DNA from: Rhodobiaceae bacterium
GTDB lineage: Bacteria > Pseudomonadota > Alphaproteobacteria > Parvibaculales > Parvibaculaceae
Reading direction: 5' to 3'
Assembly: GCA_003330885.1 (NCBI GenBank)
Contig: CP030277.1
Span: forward strand, 1,984,001-2,048,000
Length of the DNA stretch: 64,000 bases
Below are positions 17,752-26,581 of the stretch, in pieces. Each line of letters starts with the position of its first letter. Position 1 is the first letter of the stretch. The position numbers and the translations under genes are program-made. The notes under the pieces were generated by a model, which was not told where the DNA came from, ran no database searches, and saw nothing but the letters and a program-made list of their open reading frames with translations.

Positions 17752-18222
17752 TTAAGTCTCCAGCATTGAGCGCAACATCCAAGCAGTCTTTTCTGATGCC
17801 TGCATGCGCTGGGTCAAAAGGTCCGCAGTTGGTTCATCACTTGCCTCTTCCGCCAACGGGAACACCGCACGTGCCGTGCGCGCAACCGCTTCATGAGCCT
17901 TTACAAGGTTGGCCAGCATCGCCTCTGCCTTTGGTACCCCAGCATCTTCCTCAATACTGGTGAGGGTGGCATAGGCCGCATAGCTGCCCGGCGCATATTC
18001 ACCGAGTGACCGGATGCGTTCCGCAATCTCATCAACCGCCATCCAGAGCTCGTTATACTGAACCTCAAACATGGTGTGCAGCGTATTGAACATCGGACCC
18101 GTCACATTCCAGTGGTAATTGTGGGTCTTGAGATAGAGCGTATAGGTGTCCGCCAGAACATGTGTCAGCCCTTCCGCGATCTTTGCGCGTTCAGCTTCCG
18201 GAATTCCAATATCAATCTGCAT
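17752..18222 (-). CDS. dps: Dps-family ferritin-like DNA protection protein
   Basis: A 156-residue four-helix protein. [13 protein letters not shown] and [20 protein letters not shown] carry the inter-subunit ferroxidase ligands typical of Dps dodecamers (His in the first, Asp and Glu in the second). It oxidises iron with peroxide and stores it, preventing Fenton damage. An Irr/ICE-like palindrome lies about 60 bases upstream of the start, pointing to iron-responsive control. Confidence 0.92.
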   Translation of the reverse strand: MQIDIGIPEAERAKIAEGLTHVLADTYTLYLKTHNYHWNVTGPMFNTLHTMFEVQYNELWMAVDEIAERIRSLGEYAPGSYAAYATLTSIEEDAGVPKAEAMLANLVKAHEAVARTARAVFPLAEEASDEPTADLLTQRMQASEKTAWMLRSMLET

Positions 18223-18279
18223 GAGTCATCTCCTTGAATGGCCCAAATATAGGCCATCCTTCATTCTCATACAAGGTAG

Positions 18280-18296
18280 TTTAGAACTATTTTAAA
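18280..18296. promoter_or_regulatory. Irr/ICE-like iron box upstream of dps
   Basis: The sequence TTTAGAA-CTA-TTTTAAA matches the alphaproteobacterial iron control element TTTAGAA-N3-TTCTAAA at 13 of 14 fixed positions. It sits 58-74 bases upstream of the dps ATG, within reach of the promoter. Irr binding and iron control are inferred from the consensus as I remember it. Confidence 0.6.
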
Positions 18297-18387
18297 GAAG
18301 AAAATGTGACAGCCCACTTGGGCTTGTGAGGGGCTTTGGGTAGAGTAAACAAGAGCTTCTAGGGGTGCGTCACATAGGGGAAGTAGA

Positions 18388-19188
18388 ATGACCATTAAGT
18401 TTCTTGATCAGGACCCGATCATCATCAGCAGACGTAAGCTGGTTCAGGGCCTGGCTGCTGGCTCCATCGTGGCCGTTGCGGGCTGTGCACGGAATCAAGC
18501 GATTGGCCGCGACCAACTGTTGCTTGTGTCAGAAGGACAGATTGCCCAGATGGCCGCTGCCTCCTGGACCCAGTTGAAGCGGCAGACAAAAATCTCCCAA
18601 GACCGCAACCTCAACCGTCGGCTGAATACTGTCGGCAACAAAATTGTCCAGACAGCGGGTCTGCAGAGACAACCATGGGAATTCACGGTCTTTGATGACG
18701 ATCAGGCAAACGCCTTTGTTTTGCCGGGCGGCAAGGTGGGTTTCTATACCGGTATCTTCAAACGCATGAAAAATGACCACCATCTAGCAACCGTTATGGG
18801 ACACGAAGTCGGCCATGTGACCGGCAGACATGCGGCCGAGCGCTACAGCCAGCAGGTAGCTGCAGGTGTCGCAACAACTGCCGCTGCTGTCGCACTGGAG
18901 GCAGGAGATGTGCGCGGTGGCGCACAGATCGCTGGCATTCTGGGTCTCGGTGTTCAGTTCGGCATTCTGCTGCCCTATTCCCGCCGCCATGAGCTGGAAG
19001 CCGATCGGCTGGGCGTCAACTATATGCACCGCGCGGGCTACGACGCCCGTCAGGCCGTTGCCTTCTGGGACAACATGTCATCTCAGCGGACAGGCTCATC
19101 ACCGCCTGAGTTCATGTCGACCCACCCGTCCGACGCCACCCGGAAAAACGCAATCCGTCAGGAACTGCAGCGCCTGGGGCTGGCATAG
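18388..19188 (+). CDS. M48-family metalloprotease, Tat-exported lipoprotein
   Basis: A 266-residue secreted zinc protease. The signal has a twin-arginine start (ISRRKLVQGL) and ends in a lipobox (AVAGC), so the mature protein should be a lipid-anchored periplasmic protein. The catalytic HEVGH is near residue 138, with the third zinc ligand Glu in HELEADRLGV. BepA/YfgC-like and LoiP-like proteases of this type act in outer-membrane quality control. The upstream segment has a possible promoter; downstream are palindromic repeats. Confidence 0.9.
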   Translation: MTIKFLDQDPIIISRRKLVQGLAAGSIVAVAGCARNQAIGRDQLLLVSEGQIAQMAAASWTQLKRQTKISQDRNLNRRLNTVGNKIVQTAGLQRQPWEFTVFDDDQANAFVLPGGKVGFYTGIFKRMKNDHHLATVMGHEVGHVTGRHAAERYSQQVAAGVATTAAAVALEAGDVRGGAQIAGILGLGVQFGILLPYSRRHELEADRLGVNYMHRAGYDARQAVAFWDNMSSQRTGSSPPEFMSTHPSDATRKNAIRQELQRLGLA

Positions 19189-19550
19189 GACTTCACGAAA
19201 ACGACGGATAAGTTCACACCCAAGGCCACGACCGTGGCCCGGCGCTCCTGCGCCGCTCCCGCGAAGGCCCACGCGAATGCGTCCGGCCGTGAGCGATAAA
19301 AAGGCGTTTGCGCGTGAGCAGGAGGAGCCCCACCCTTCCCTCTCCCCCAAATGGAGGAGAAGGAAGGTCCGGTGCATGGGGGGATGCGGGGGGACACACG
19401 CACCGGTGGGGTAGTTTCGACGATCACCGAAGATCGTATCAGTCATTTGGGTACGCCCAAGCTCGCGACTGCGAGCCGGGCGGTCAGCCCGCCCTGGCGG
19501 AGGCGGCGGGCGCGAGCCCGCATCGCCGTGAGCAACGAGAGACCAACCCC
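19189..19550. repeat. Intergenic region with two copies of a palindromic repeat
   Basis: Two copies of a dispersed element are recognisable: about 19215-19295 (GCCACGACCGTGGC stem, then GGCGC..GCGCC) and about 19444-19535 (GCTCGCGACTGCGAGC stem, then GGCGG..CCGCC), each ending near CGTGAGC. Between them (19318-19400) is a G/C-rich stretch with CCTTCC and GGAAGG arms. Related copies are at 20.55, 23.30 and 24.17-24.31 kb. No gene is supported in this stretch; the open frames are low-complexity products of the repeats. Confidence 0.65.
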
Positions 19551-19919
19551 TTACATCACCGGCATATAGACAACCGGGCCACCAAGGGTGACATAGGCAT
19601 CAATGGTGGACGCAATGAAGAGCGCCGCTGCCCAGTTGATCGCCACGACACAACCAAACCACCGAAGCGCTGAGGCAAGACCTGTCCAATTGCCGTTCAC
19701 AGGATCAGCCGGATTGTCATGATCGCCGAGTGCCGCGAACAACCAGGCGACACCGGAGATTTCGAGAGCCGGAACCACCACCAGCAACCATTCAAACAAA
19801 TCCTCGGCAGGGTCGAGCCCCAACCGGTGGACGAGGAACAGGAACAATGCCGCACCCACGGCAAGTGTCCGCGCGTGCGTCAGATTGAACAAAGTTTCTC
19901 TCTCTAGTTCGATATTCAT
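19551..19919 (-). CDS. Small hypothetical membrane protein
   Basis: A 122-residue protein with about three to four hydrophobic segments (ARTLAVGAALFLFLVHRL, LFEWLLVVVPALEISGVAWL, and a C-terminal pair), probably an inner-membrane protein. The ATG at 19919 has a strong GGAGG site nine bases upstream, which decides against the longer frame. Its leader on the minus strand is unusually structured (several hairpins between 19945 and 20102) and a candidate RNA with a terminator lies further upstream, so it may be under RNA-level control. No function can be given. Confidence 0.65.
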   Translation of the reverse strand: MNIELERETLFNLTHARTLAVGAALFLFLVHRLGLDPAEDLFEWLLVVVPALEISGVAWLFAALGDHDNPADPVNGNWTGLASALRWFGCVVAINWAAALFIASTIDAYVTLGGPVVYMPVM

Positions 19920-20262
19920 TTTCTTTAACCTCCGTACGCGGGCCGAGCGAAACCGATCGCTCCCGACACACGGAAACTCCTTGTACAGATTTATTGATCG
20001 AGCCGACCCCAGATCAATCGCAAGGAGGGCAGGCGCCACGTAGGCGAACGAAACCCCTCACCGCGACGTGAAAGTCGCAGAGCCGATGCGCGAAACTCGC
20101 GCGTTACATCACTGAAAAGCCGAAGCGGAAAACGTGAGGCAGGACGTTAAGCGTACGAACCGACGGACACGTGAATCGCAGGGTTTTTCAGCGTTTGGGA
20201 ATGAAAACAAACCATCTGACTATCCTTCGATTGTTATCGGGTCACCTTTTGGGGCCATACAT
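19920..20262 (-). promoter_or_regulatory. Structured leader region upstream of the small membrane protein
   Basis: No coding region is supported here. On the minus strand there are at least four hairpins: GAGCGA/TCGCTC (19945-19962), ATTGATC/GATCAAT (19993-20018), GCGAC/GTCGC (20063-20078) and GCGCGA/TCGCGC (20088-20102). They sit between a candidate RNA with a terminator and the Shine-Dalgarno of the membrane protein gene. The density of perfect stems suggests a structured 5' leader; function is unknown. Confidence 0.45.
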
Positions 20263-20406
20263 ACAAAAAGCCCCAACAGGATCTGGTGGGGCTTTGAAAG
20301 TGACTTCGGATAAGCGCGGTTGCGCTTAGTCGCAAAGGAGCCCGCCCCAGGGCTCCGATTGCCAGCCCATAGATGGGCGCCGATATTTTGTGGTCACTGT
20401 CATGGG
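20258..20406 (-). ncRNA. Candidate structured small RNA with intrinsic terminator
   Basis: Read on the minus strand, a promoter-like TTGACG (20439-20434), 17-base spacer and TACTCA (20416-20411) precede a chain of helices. The closing stem pairs AGTGAC (20398-20393) with GTCACT (20304-20299), plus TCGG with CCGA just inside. Enclosed are hairpins at 20378-20365, GGAGCCC/GGGCTCC (20356-20337) and TAAGCGC/GCGCTTA (20328-20311). A terminator with a T-run follows. The 5' segment holds a second copy of the 3' arm of the first hairpin, allowing an alternative fold. I could not match it to a known RNA family. It may be a trans-acting RNA or a riboswitch-like leader of the downstream membrane protein gene. 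Confidence 0.6.
20262..20297 (-). terminator. Rho-independent terminator
   Basis: AAAGCCCCA and TGGGGCTTT (20295-20287 and 20275-20267) form a 9-bp perfect stem with an 11-base loop, followed on the minus strand by TTTTTGTAT once the stem's own T residues are counted. This is the clearest intrinsic terminator I saw in the window and defines the 3' end of the candidate RNA. Confidence 0.75.
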
Positions 20407-20728
20407 CGCTTGAGTACACCCGCCATCACGCGACGTCAACAACACTTGCCGATGTTTTTTTGTTTCATCCGCTCCAAGACAAACTTGAGCGCAATGTGTG
20501 ATGCAAGAGTCACAGAATGTAAATGCGAAGTGAAGGTGACAAAGCAACATACCCAAGGTCACGACCGTGACCCGGCGCCCCTGCGCCGCCCTAACGGAGG
20601 CGGCAAGCAACGCGAACTCGCCGTGAGTGCAAAGCAACGTGAGCGATCAACCAGAGTCCTGTTGCATCACACCGCACAACACGCGAACCTCTTCTCAAAG
20701 AAACAAAAGACCACCGGAGGAAACAAAC
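20407..20728. repeat. Gene-free region with RNA promoter and one palindromic repeat
   Basis: The left part holds the minus-strand promoter-like elements of the candidate RNA. At about 20550-20647 lies another copy of the repeat with the stem GGTCACGACCGTGACC, then GGCGCCCCTGCGCC, ending near CGTGAGC. The last bases (CCGGAGG at 20714-20720) are the ribosome site of the DUF169 gene. I see no further gene. Confidence 0.55.
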
Positions 20729-21526
20729 ATGGCAACGAATGCAAACTGTTGGGGTGATGAAACGGAATATGATTTCAACGACCTCACTGCAAAGCTCAAC
20801 CAATACTTACGACTAAGAACCAATCCGGTCGCCATGAAACGCTTTGCAACGGAAGCAGATCTCGACGCGATCCCGAAACTCCGCCGTCCCCGCGAGGGCG
20901 AGCTCATGGCTACTGACCAAATTGTCGGTCAGTCGCGCTGGATCGGCTACACCATCGGCGTCACCATGAAAAACCTCATGGGCCAGCAATGCGGCGCCGT
21001 TGTGGGCCTCACCGCACGGGATGAAGAATTTCTCGACGGCAAACGCTTCCATGGTGTCTGGTATGGGGACCTGGAAGGAAGCGCCGAACATCAGCGGGAA
21101 ATGTCCTGCGCGCCTCATGGCGACTATGAGGCGCTCGTCACCTCGCCGCTCATTTCAGGCCGCATCGACAATCCGGACATTTGCCTCATCTACGGCACGC
21201 CCGGTCAGATGATTACGCTGATGAACGGCCTGCAATATAAGAACTACAAGAAGTACACCTTCACCTGCGTGGGCGAGAGCTCATGCTCGGACAGCTGGGG
21301 CAATGCGCTCAAAACCGGCGAGCCCTCCATGTCCATCCCTTGTTATGCAGAGCGCAAGTTTGGCGGTGTGCAGGATGATGAAATGCTGATCGCCCTGCCG
21401 CCTAAATTCTTGCCCCAGATCGTCGACGGCCTCGCCGCCCTCTCAAAGAACGGCCTGCGCTACCCCATCCCCAACCACGGGATCGACAAGTCCCCCATGG
21501 CCAGCATCACTCAGAGCTATGGGTGA
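20729..21526 (+). CDS. DUF169 family protein
   Basis: A 265-residue cytoplasmic protein. The N-terminal segment LNQYLRLRTNPVAMKRF and the later blocks MNGLQYKNYKKYTFTCVGES and MSIPCYAERKFGGVQDDEML match the DUF169 family as I remember it; these proteins have several conserved Cys residues (here in FTCVGESSCSDSW and SIPCY) and are often near redox or one-carbon enzymes, but have no settled function. ATG 20729 with a CCGGAGG site eight bases upstream fixes the start. Confidence 0.8.
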   Translation: MATNANCWGDETEYDFNDLTAKLNQYLRLRTNPVAMKRFATEADLDAIPKLRRPREGELMATDQIVGQSRWIGYTIGVTMKNLMGQQCGAVVGLTARDEEFLDGKRFHGVWYGDLEGSAEHQREMSCAPHGDYEALVTSPLISGRIDNPDICLIYGTPGQMITLMNGLQYKNYKKYTFTCVGESSCSDSWGNALKTGEPSMSIPCYAERKFGGVQDDEMLIALPPKFLPQIVDGLAALSKNGLRYPIPNHGIDKSPMASITQSYG

Positions 21527-21569
21527 CTGGGGGCTGGACTTTTTAGTGAATTCTTGCGTTCAATGAGGG

Positions 21570-23174
21570 ATGAGCGAAAGAACATGTGAATACCAAAGTC
21601 CACCAGATGTCTTGGGTGAACGAAAGACTTGTCAGTTTATGTCGGAGTCCAATGCACTAGATAGGCTCGTTGAAGTCGCAGATCGGCACTTTTGTCCTTA
21701 TCACCTACCTCACAGCGCAAAAACTCAGGGCGAAACTTATGGTCGAAGCACACCAACCCTAATCCCTAATCGAAAGGAAAACTGGAGCTCCGCAGACATC
21801 GAAGTATTCAATAATGACATACTCGAGCGCATAGAAACTGCACTAAAAAACGGGACGCATTGCGACCTATCCGGTGTAGTTTTTCCCGGTAGCTTTTCTT
21901 GCGCCGATCGCGCACTCCCAGAAATCGATTTCAGCCATTGCCGTTTTGAGAGGGGCAACGTGGACTTCTCCGGCGCGGAGTTCAGTGGAAATACTGCCAG
22001 CTTCTCAAGTGCTGTTTTCAGCTGCGTTGACGTTTCCTTCAAAGACACGCTTTTCACATCCAAGCGGGCCGAGTTTTACGAAACTGTTTTCAGGTGCCTC
22101 GACGTATGGTTTGCAGGCGCCGATTTTTCAGACTGTTATGCAGCCTTCAGTGGTTCAAACTTTGACTGCAATCACGTCGATTTTCTTGGGGCAAGCTTCA
22201 CCGGTGGGGACAATTTCCAACGGACCAAATTTTCCGGTACCAGCACATCTTTTTCAAACAGCCAATTTACCGGCGGAGATTTTTCGCTAGCGGAGTTTGG
22301 CAGCGATGAAACATATTTCGATAGAGCGGAGTTTCTAGACGGGTACCCGACCTTCGAAAACGCGAAATTCTTTGGTCATAAGGTAGACTTCTCCAATTCT
22401 GCTTTCTGTACAACCGTGTCATTTGCTGCGTCACCGAGAAAAAAAGCAGACATCAGAGAGCTCGCATTCGGCGAGTTGAATTTCAACAACGCAAATTTCG
22501 CATCCAGAGTCTCGTTTTCCAACCGTGTATTCCTCGCCGCAACGAGCTTCAAAAACACTGGGTTCGCTCGCGCGCCAGAATTCCACGGATGCGAGCTTCA
22601 TCAGAACACTGCATTTCCTTCAATAGGTAGCTTCCGAGATACATCATATAAGGGTGCCGCCACCGCCTACCGCACGCTTAGGCTAGCGATGAAGCAGCAG
22701 GAGGCTCATGAGGAAGAAGCAATGTTCTGGGCTCTGGAGCAAATATCGAAACGCAATGATCTGGAGTGCAATCCTCTCAACAATTGGAAAAACTTGTTCA
22801 ACTGGATACCTTGGTCGCTATCAGCAGTATATGCACTGCTCTCCAACTATGGCTTGAGCATAAACCGCCCCCTTGTCGCTCTCACCGTCTGGCTCTTCGG
22901 TGCGACCCCAATCTTCTATTTCTGCCTCCGCAGCAACGTAGACAAACTCTTCGGGTCGACCACCTATAGCGACCTGCTCGGTTTTTCTATCGCCCAGTCT
23001 TTGAGGCCCTTTTTCATATGGGGCGACTATAACGGCTCCGGCATCAGATCTGTGCTGGGCGAGAATGTGAACGTCTTGAGCGTGAAACTATTCGCAACAG
23101 CAGACAGTCTGATCAGTTTGGTTTTGATCGCCTTGCTCATCCTCGCGGTGCGCCGTCGTTTCCGGATGCAATAG
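21570..23174 (+). CDS. Pentapeptide-repeat-like membrane protein with Cys-rich N-terminus
   Basis: A 534-residue protein. Residues about 1-60 have Cys and His pairs (CEY, TCQF, HFCPYHLPH) that could bind zinc. Residues about 95-350 are quasi-repeats of roughly 20 residues built on xxDFSGAxF / xASFSxxxF units, implying a right-handed quadrilateral beta-helix. The C-terminal 140 residues have two or more transmembrane helices and a basic end (AVRRRFRMQ). Base composition looks more AT-rich than that of the flanking genes, hinting at horizontal origin. Proteins of this plan are found widely but have no defined function; the membrane part recalls small ion channels. Confidence 0.8.
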   Translation: MSERTCEYQSPPDVLGERKTCQFMSESNALDRLVEVADRHFCPYHLPHSAKTQGETYGRSTPTLIPNRKENWSSADIEVFNNDILERIETALKNGTHCDLSGVVFPGSFSCADRALPEIDFSHCRFERGNVDFSGAEFSGNTASFSSAVFSCVDVSFKDTLFTSKRAEFYETVFRCLDVWFAGADFSDCYAAFSGSNFDCNHVDFLGASFTGGDNFQRTKFSGTSTSFSNSQFTGGDFSLAEFGSDETYFDRAEFLDGYPTFENAKFFGHKVDFSNSAFCTTVSFAASPRKKADIRELAFGELNFNNANFASRVSFSNRVFLAATSFKNTGFARAPEFHGCELHQNTAFPSIGSFRDTSYKGAATAYRTLRLAMKQQEAHEEEAMFWALEQISKRNDLECNPLNNWKNLFNWIPWSLSAVYALLSNYGLSINRPLVALTVWLFGATPIFYFCLRSNVDKLFGSTTYSDLLGFSIAQSLRPFFIWGDYNGSGIRSVLGENVNVLSVKLFATADSLISLVLIALLILAVRRRFRMQ

Positions 23175-23187
23175 ACACAAATAGATG

Positions 23188-23285
23188 ATGTCACCACCCG
23201 ACTTGTTCGGGTGGTCCAGGGGCGAGATTATCGACACCTGAGTTTGTATCCCTGGATTGCCCGAATAAATCGGGCAATGACACTG
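23188..23285. repeat. Dispersed palindromic repeat, family 1 (isolated copy)
   Basis: A composite unit of two palindromes facing each other: CACCACCCGACTTGTTCGGGTGG at the left and ATTGCCCGAATAAATCGGGCAAT at the right. The same layout occurs in tandem at 50.9-51.3 and at 51.74-51.87 kb. Such elements are known from intergenic regions of many alphaproteobacteria and resemble REP/BIME units. Confidence 0.7.
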
Positions 23286-23298
23286 AGTTTTTGAGAGG

Positions 23299-23396
23299 CA
23301 CCCAAGGCCATGATCGTGGCCTGGCCGGTCAGGCCGCCCGCAAAATTAGATTGGGGAGCGGGTCACCTTTAGTGACCACGCGTGAGCGACAAAACC
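23299..23396. repeat. Dispersed palindromic repeat, family 2
   Basis: Begins with the stem GGCCATGATCGTGGCC, continues with a GGCCGGTCAGGCCGCC segment, and contains GGTCACCTTTAGTGACC before ending at CGTGAGCGAC. It resembles the copies at 19.2, 19.45, 20.55 and 24.2 kb. It lies between two genes and carries no open frame of its own. Confidence 0.6.
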
Positions 23397-23399
23397 AGC

Positions 23400-24047
23400 C
23401 TACTCACACGTCTCGTAAATGCCGATGACATGAAGCGCATCGGAGCACATGATCCCGCCCCACTGATAGCCTTCTACCCCTTCGCCGTAGGAAATCTTGA
23501 ACCAGTAATAGCCGTTCATCTCCACGCCCGTGTTCTGAATAAGCACAACAGGTTCTTTGTACTGAAGCGAGTCCACCTGCGGTGCATCCATCGCAGGACC
23601 AGAGCGCACTTTACCGCCGAGCGAAAAGCCCATCGCATTGAGCGGCGGCCACGCCATGTCATCAGAGAGGTCCGGCAGAATGCGCGCCTCCTCTTCTTCC
23701 ATCACAGGCTCGCCCTGGAAGCGACATTCAACGACCTCATGCCCGTCGGACAGGCGTCCAACGTCGCCTTTGCCATGAAACTCAAACTCCCCGCCTGTAT
23801 ATCGAAAGCCGGAGCCGGACGGTGCTGCTTTGAGCTTGGTGACGGCGGGCTCACCCTCCTGAGGATATTCGGCCCCCAACTGATAGACGACGCTTGCCTG
23901 ACTCGGATCTCGTGAAGAGATCGTGATTGTGTACGCCCCGTCCCCAATCGCATCGCAGACAAATTGATCATCAAAGGAAGCAGAAGCAGGCGAGAACATT
24001 AGCGGCGCTGCAAGAGCAAGCACGCCGAGACCAAGTGAAAGTTTCAT
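23400..24047 (-). CDS. Secreted hypothetical protein with SH3-like domain
   Basis: A 215-residue protein with a cleavable signal peptide (LSLGLGVLALAAPLMFSPASA). The C-terminal third (LGGKVRSGPAMDAPQVDSL, then EPVVLIQNTGVEMNGYYWFK and GYQWGGIMCS) has the pattern of a bacterial SH3 domain, a small beta-barrel common in periplasmic cell-wall-associated proteins. The middle region is beta-rich and unknown. Four Cys residues could form disulfides. ATG 24047 was chosen because it starts directly before the signal sequence. Confidence 0.75.
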   Translation of the reverse strand: MKLSLGLGVLALAAPLMFSPASASFDDQFVCDAIGDGAYTITISSRDPSQASVVYQLGAEYPQEGEPAVTKLKAAPSGSGFRYTGGEFEFHGKGDVGRLSDGHEVVECRFQGEPVMEEEEARILPDLSDDMAWPPLNAMGFSLGGKVRSGPAMDAPQVDSLQYKEPVVLIQNTGVEMNGYYWFKISYGEGVEGYQWGGIMCSDALHVIGIYETCE

Positions 24048-24159
24048 GTCGACCATCCCAATCAAGCTCGCGTCAACCGCAAGCGCCGTACCCGGAATGA
24101 GTGTCAGCGCTCCTGGACCCTCAGGTCAAGCCCGAGGCTAACGATAGGGAGAATACTGG

Positions 24160-24305
24160 GCGCCCTAAGCTCGCGACCGTGCCCCGGCCGGTCAGGACGC
24201 CCAAAACTCAAACTCAAAGACAAATCACCCAAGCTCGCGACTGCGAGCCGGTGCTACTGCACCGCCCCGGCGGAGCGCGTCGCCGCTGGCGGCTGCGCGT
24301 GAGCC
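24160..24305. repeat. Two adjacent copies of palindromic repeat family 2
   Basis: One partial copy starts near 24163 (GCTCGCGACCGTGCCCCGGCC) and a second near 24229 with the perfect stem GCTCGCGACTGCGAGC, followed by G/C-rich arms and the terminal CGTGAGCCC. The second copy abuts the stop codon of the aminotransferase gene, so it may also serve as its transcript end. Confidence 0.55.
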
Positions 24306-25547
<1,242 letters not shown>

Positions 25548-25589
25548 CTAAGCCTCTGAGGCCGCGCACGCAACCAGCGATAGGCTGAT

Positions 25590-26186
25590 TCACGCCTGTT
25601 TCATGGCTTTCGCGAGATCGACATCACCCCGGACCTCAACCGCCTTGATAAAGGCCGCCTTGTCCGCAGCCTCCCGGTTCTGGCTGAGCTTCCATTTCCC
25701 CTCAAGGGAGGTCACGGGCATCTGAAACACCACAAGCGCGGCGAGCAGCTGCTCAAGTTTTTGCGCGTCCAGATCACCGATCACCCAGGGCGCAGGCTGC
25801 CCCGCTTCATGAACCTCAGTCATCTGATGCAGCAACCGGATTTTGTCCGCGCGGGCCTCTACCAGAGTGGGCGCGCCGCGCGCATGGACCACCATATAGT
25901 TCCAGGTCGGCACCAATTTTGAACAATCCCCCCAACTTGGCGAGATATATCCGTTGGGGCCCTGGAACATCACAAGCGCGGCACTTTCCCCGTCAAAAGC
26001 CTGCCAATGGGGGTTGGCTTTGGCCACATGACCGTGAAGCACCAAACCATCCTCCCCGTCCTGCAGCAGAAAGGGAATATGGCTGGCCTGTAGGTCGTCC
26101 GTGACAATCGTTCCAAACGGATGGGAGCGAACAAGCTCCACAAGTGCCTGATCATCTGATGGACTGAAAAATTCCGGCACATACAT
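25590..26186 (-). CDS. FMN-binding negative regulator, PaiB family
   Basis: A 198-residue protein starting MYVPEFFSPSDD, the signature of PaiB-like proteins, which have the split-barrel FMN-binding fold. NPHWQAF, SPSWY-like GYISPSWGDCSK and VPTWNYMVVHARG are conserved family blocks. PaiB of Bacillus was described as a repressor of sporulation and protease genes, but many homologues may be flavin or heme-binding enzymes. It is the last gene of a minus-strand cluster controlled from the region facing the MocR regulator. Confidence 0.87.
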   Translation of the reverse strand: MYVPEFFSPSDDQALVELVRSHPFGTIVTDDLQASHIPFLLQDGEDGLVLHGHVAKANPHWQAFDGESAALVMFQGPNGYISPSWGDCSKLVPTWNYMVVHARGAPTLVEARADKIRLLHQMTEVHEAGQPAPWVIGDLDAQKLEQLLAALVVFQMPVTSLEGKWKLSQNREAADKAAFIKAVEVRGDVDLAKAMKQA

Positions 26187-26197
26187 GAGAGCCACTC

Positions 26198-26572
26198 CTA
26201 ATCGGTTTGCATCCAGACTGCCACGCCGGCGATGGCAAGCGCGGCAATGCCAACATAGTCCACCAATGCCACCCTGCCGAGTTCCGTATTGGTCTGCCCT
26301 TCCAATGCCTGAAACACCAGGAAGCTCACCATGCTCAACATGCCCGCAAAAAATGCCGCCCAGCGGAAGGAGGGCATAAATGCCGCCGCCGCCAGCAACG
26401 CTCCCACAACACCGAACAGAATGGCGCGGTGACGCATCAAGACGGCGATGTCAGGCCCCTCAAGGGCAATGCCATACATGCGCTCCAGCTGCGGCACGCC
26501 CACCACCCCCATAACCGGCAAGAGGTTGATAATTGCGGCCACAAGAAAGCCGCCCATGATGAGGATCTGCAT
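26198..26572 (-). CDS. Small four-helix membrane protein
   Basis: A 124-residue hydrophobic protein with four predicted transmembrane segments (starting MGGFLVAAIINLLPVMGVVG). It looks like a conserved family of small proteobacterial inner-membrane proteins whose function I do not know; some database entries of this type carry unreliable enzyme names. It lies between the PNPOx-like and PaiB-like genes with short gaps, so it belongs to that operon. Confidence 0.75.
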   Translation of the reverse strand: MQILIMGGFLVAAIINLLPVMGVVGVPQLERMYGIALEGPDIAVLMRHRAILFGVVGALLAAAAFMPSFRWAAFFAGMLSMVSFLVFQALEGQTNTELGRVALVDYVGIAALAIAGVAVWMQTD

Positions 26573-26581
26573 ATCTCTCTC

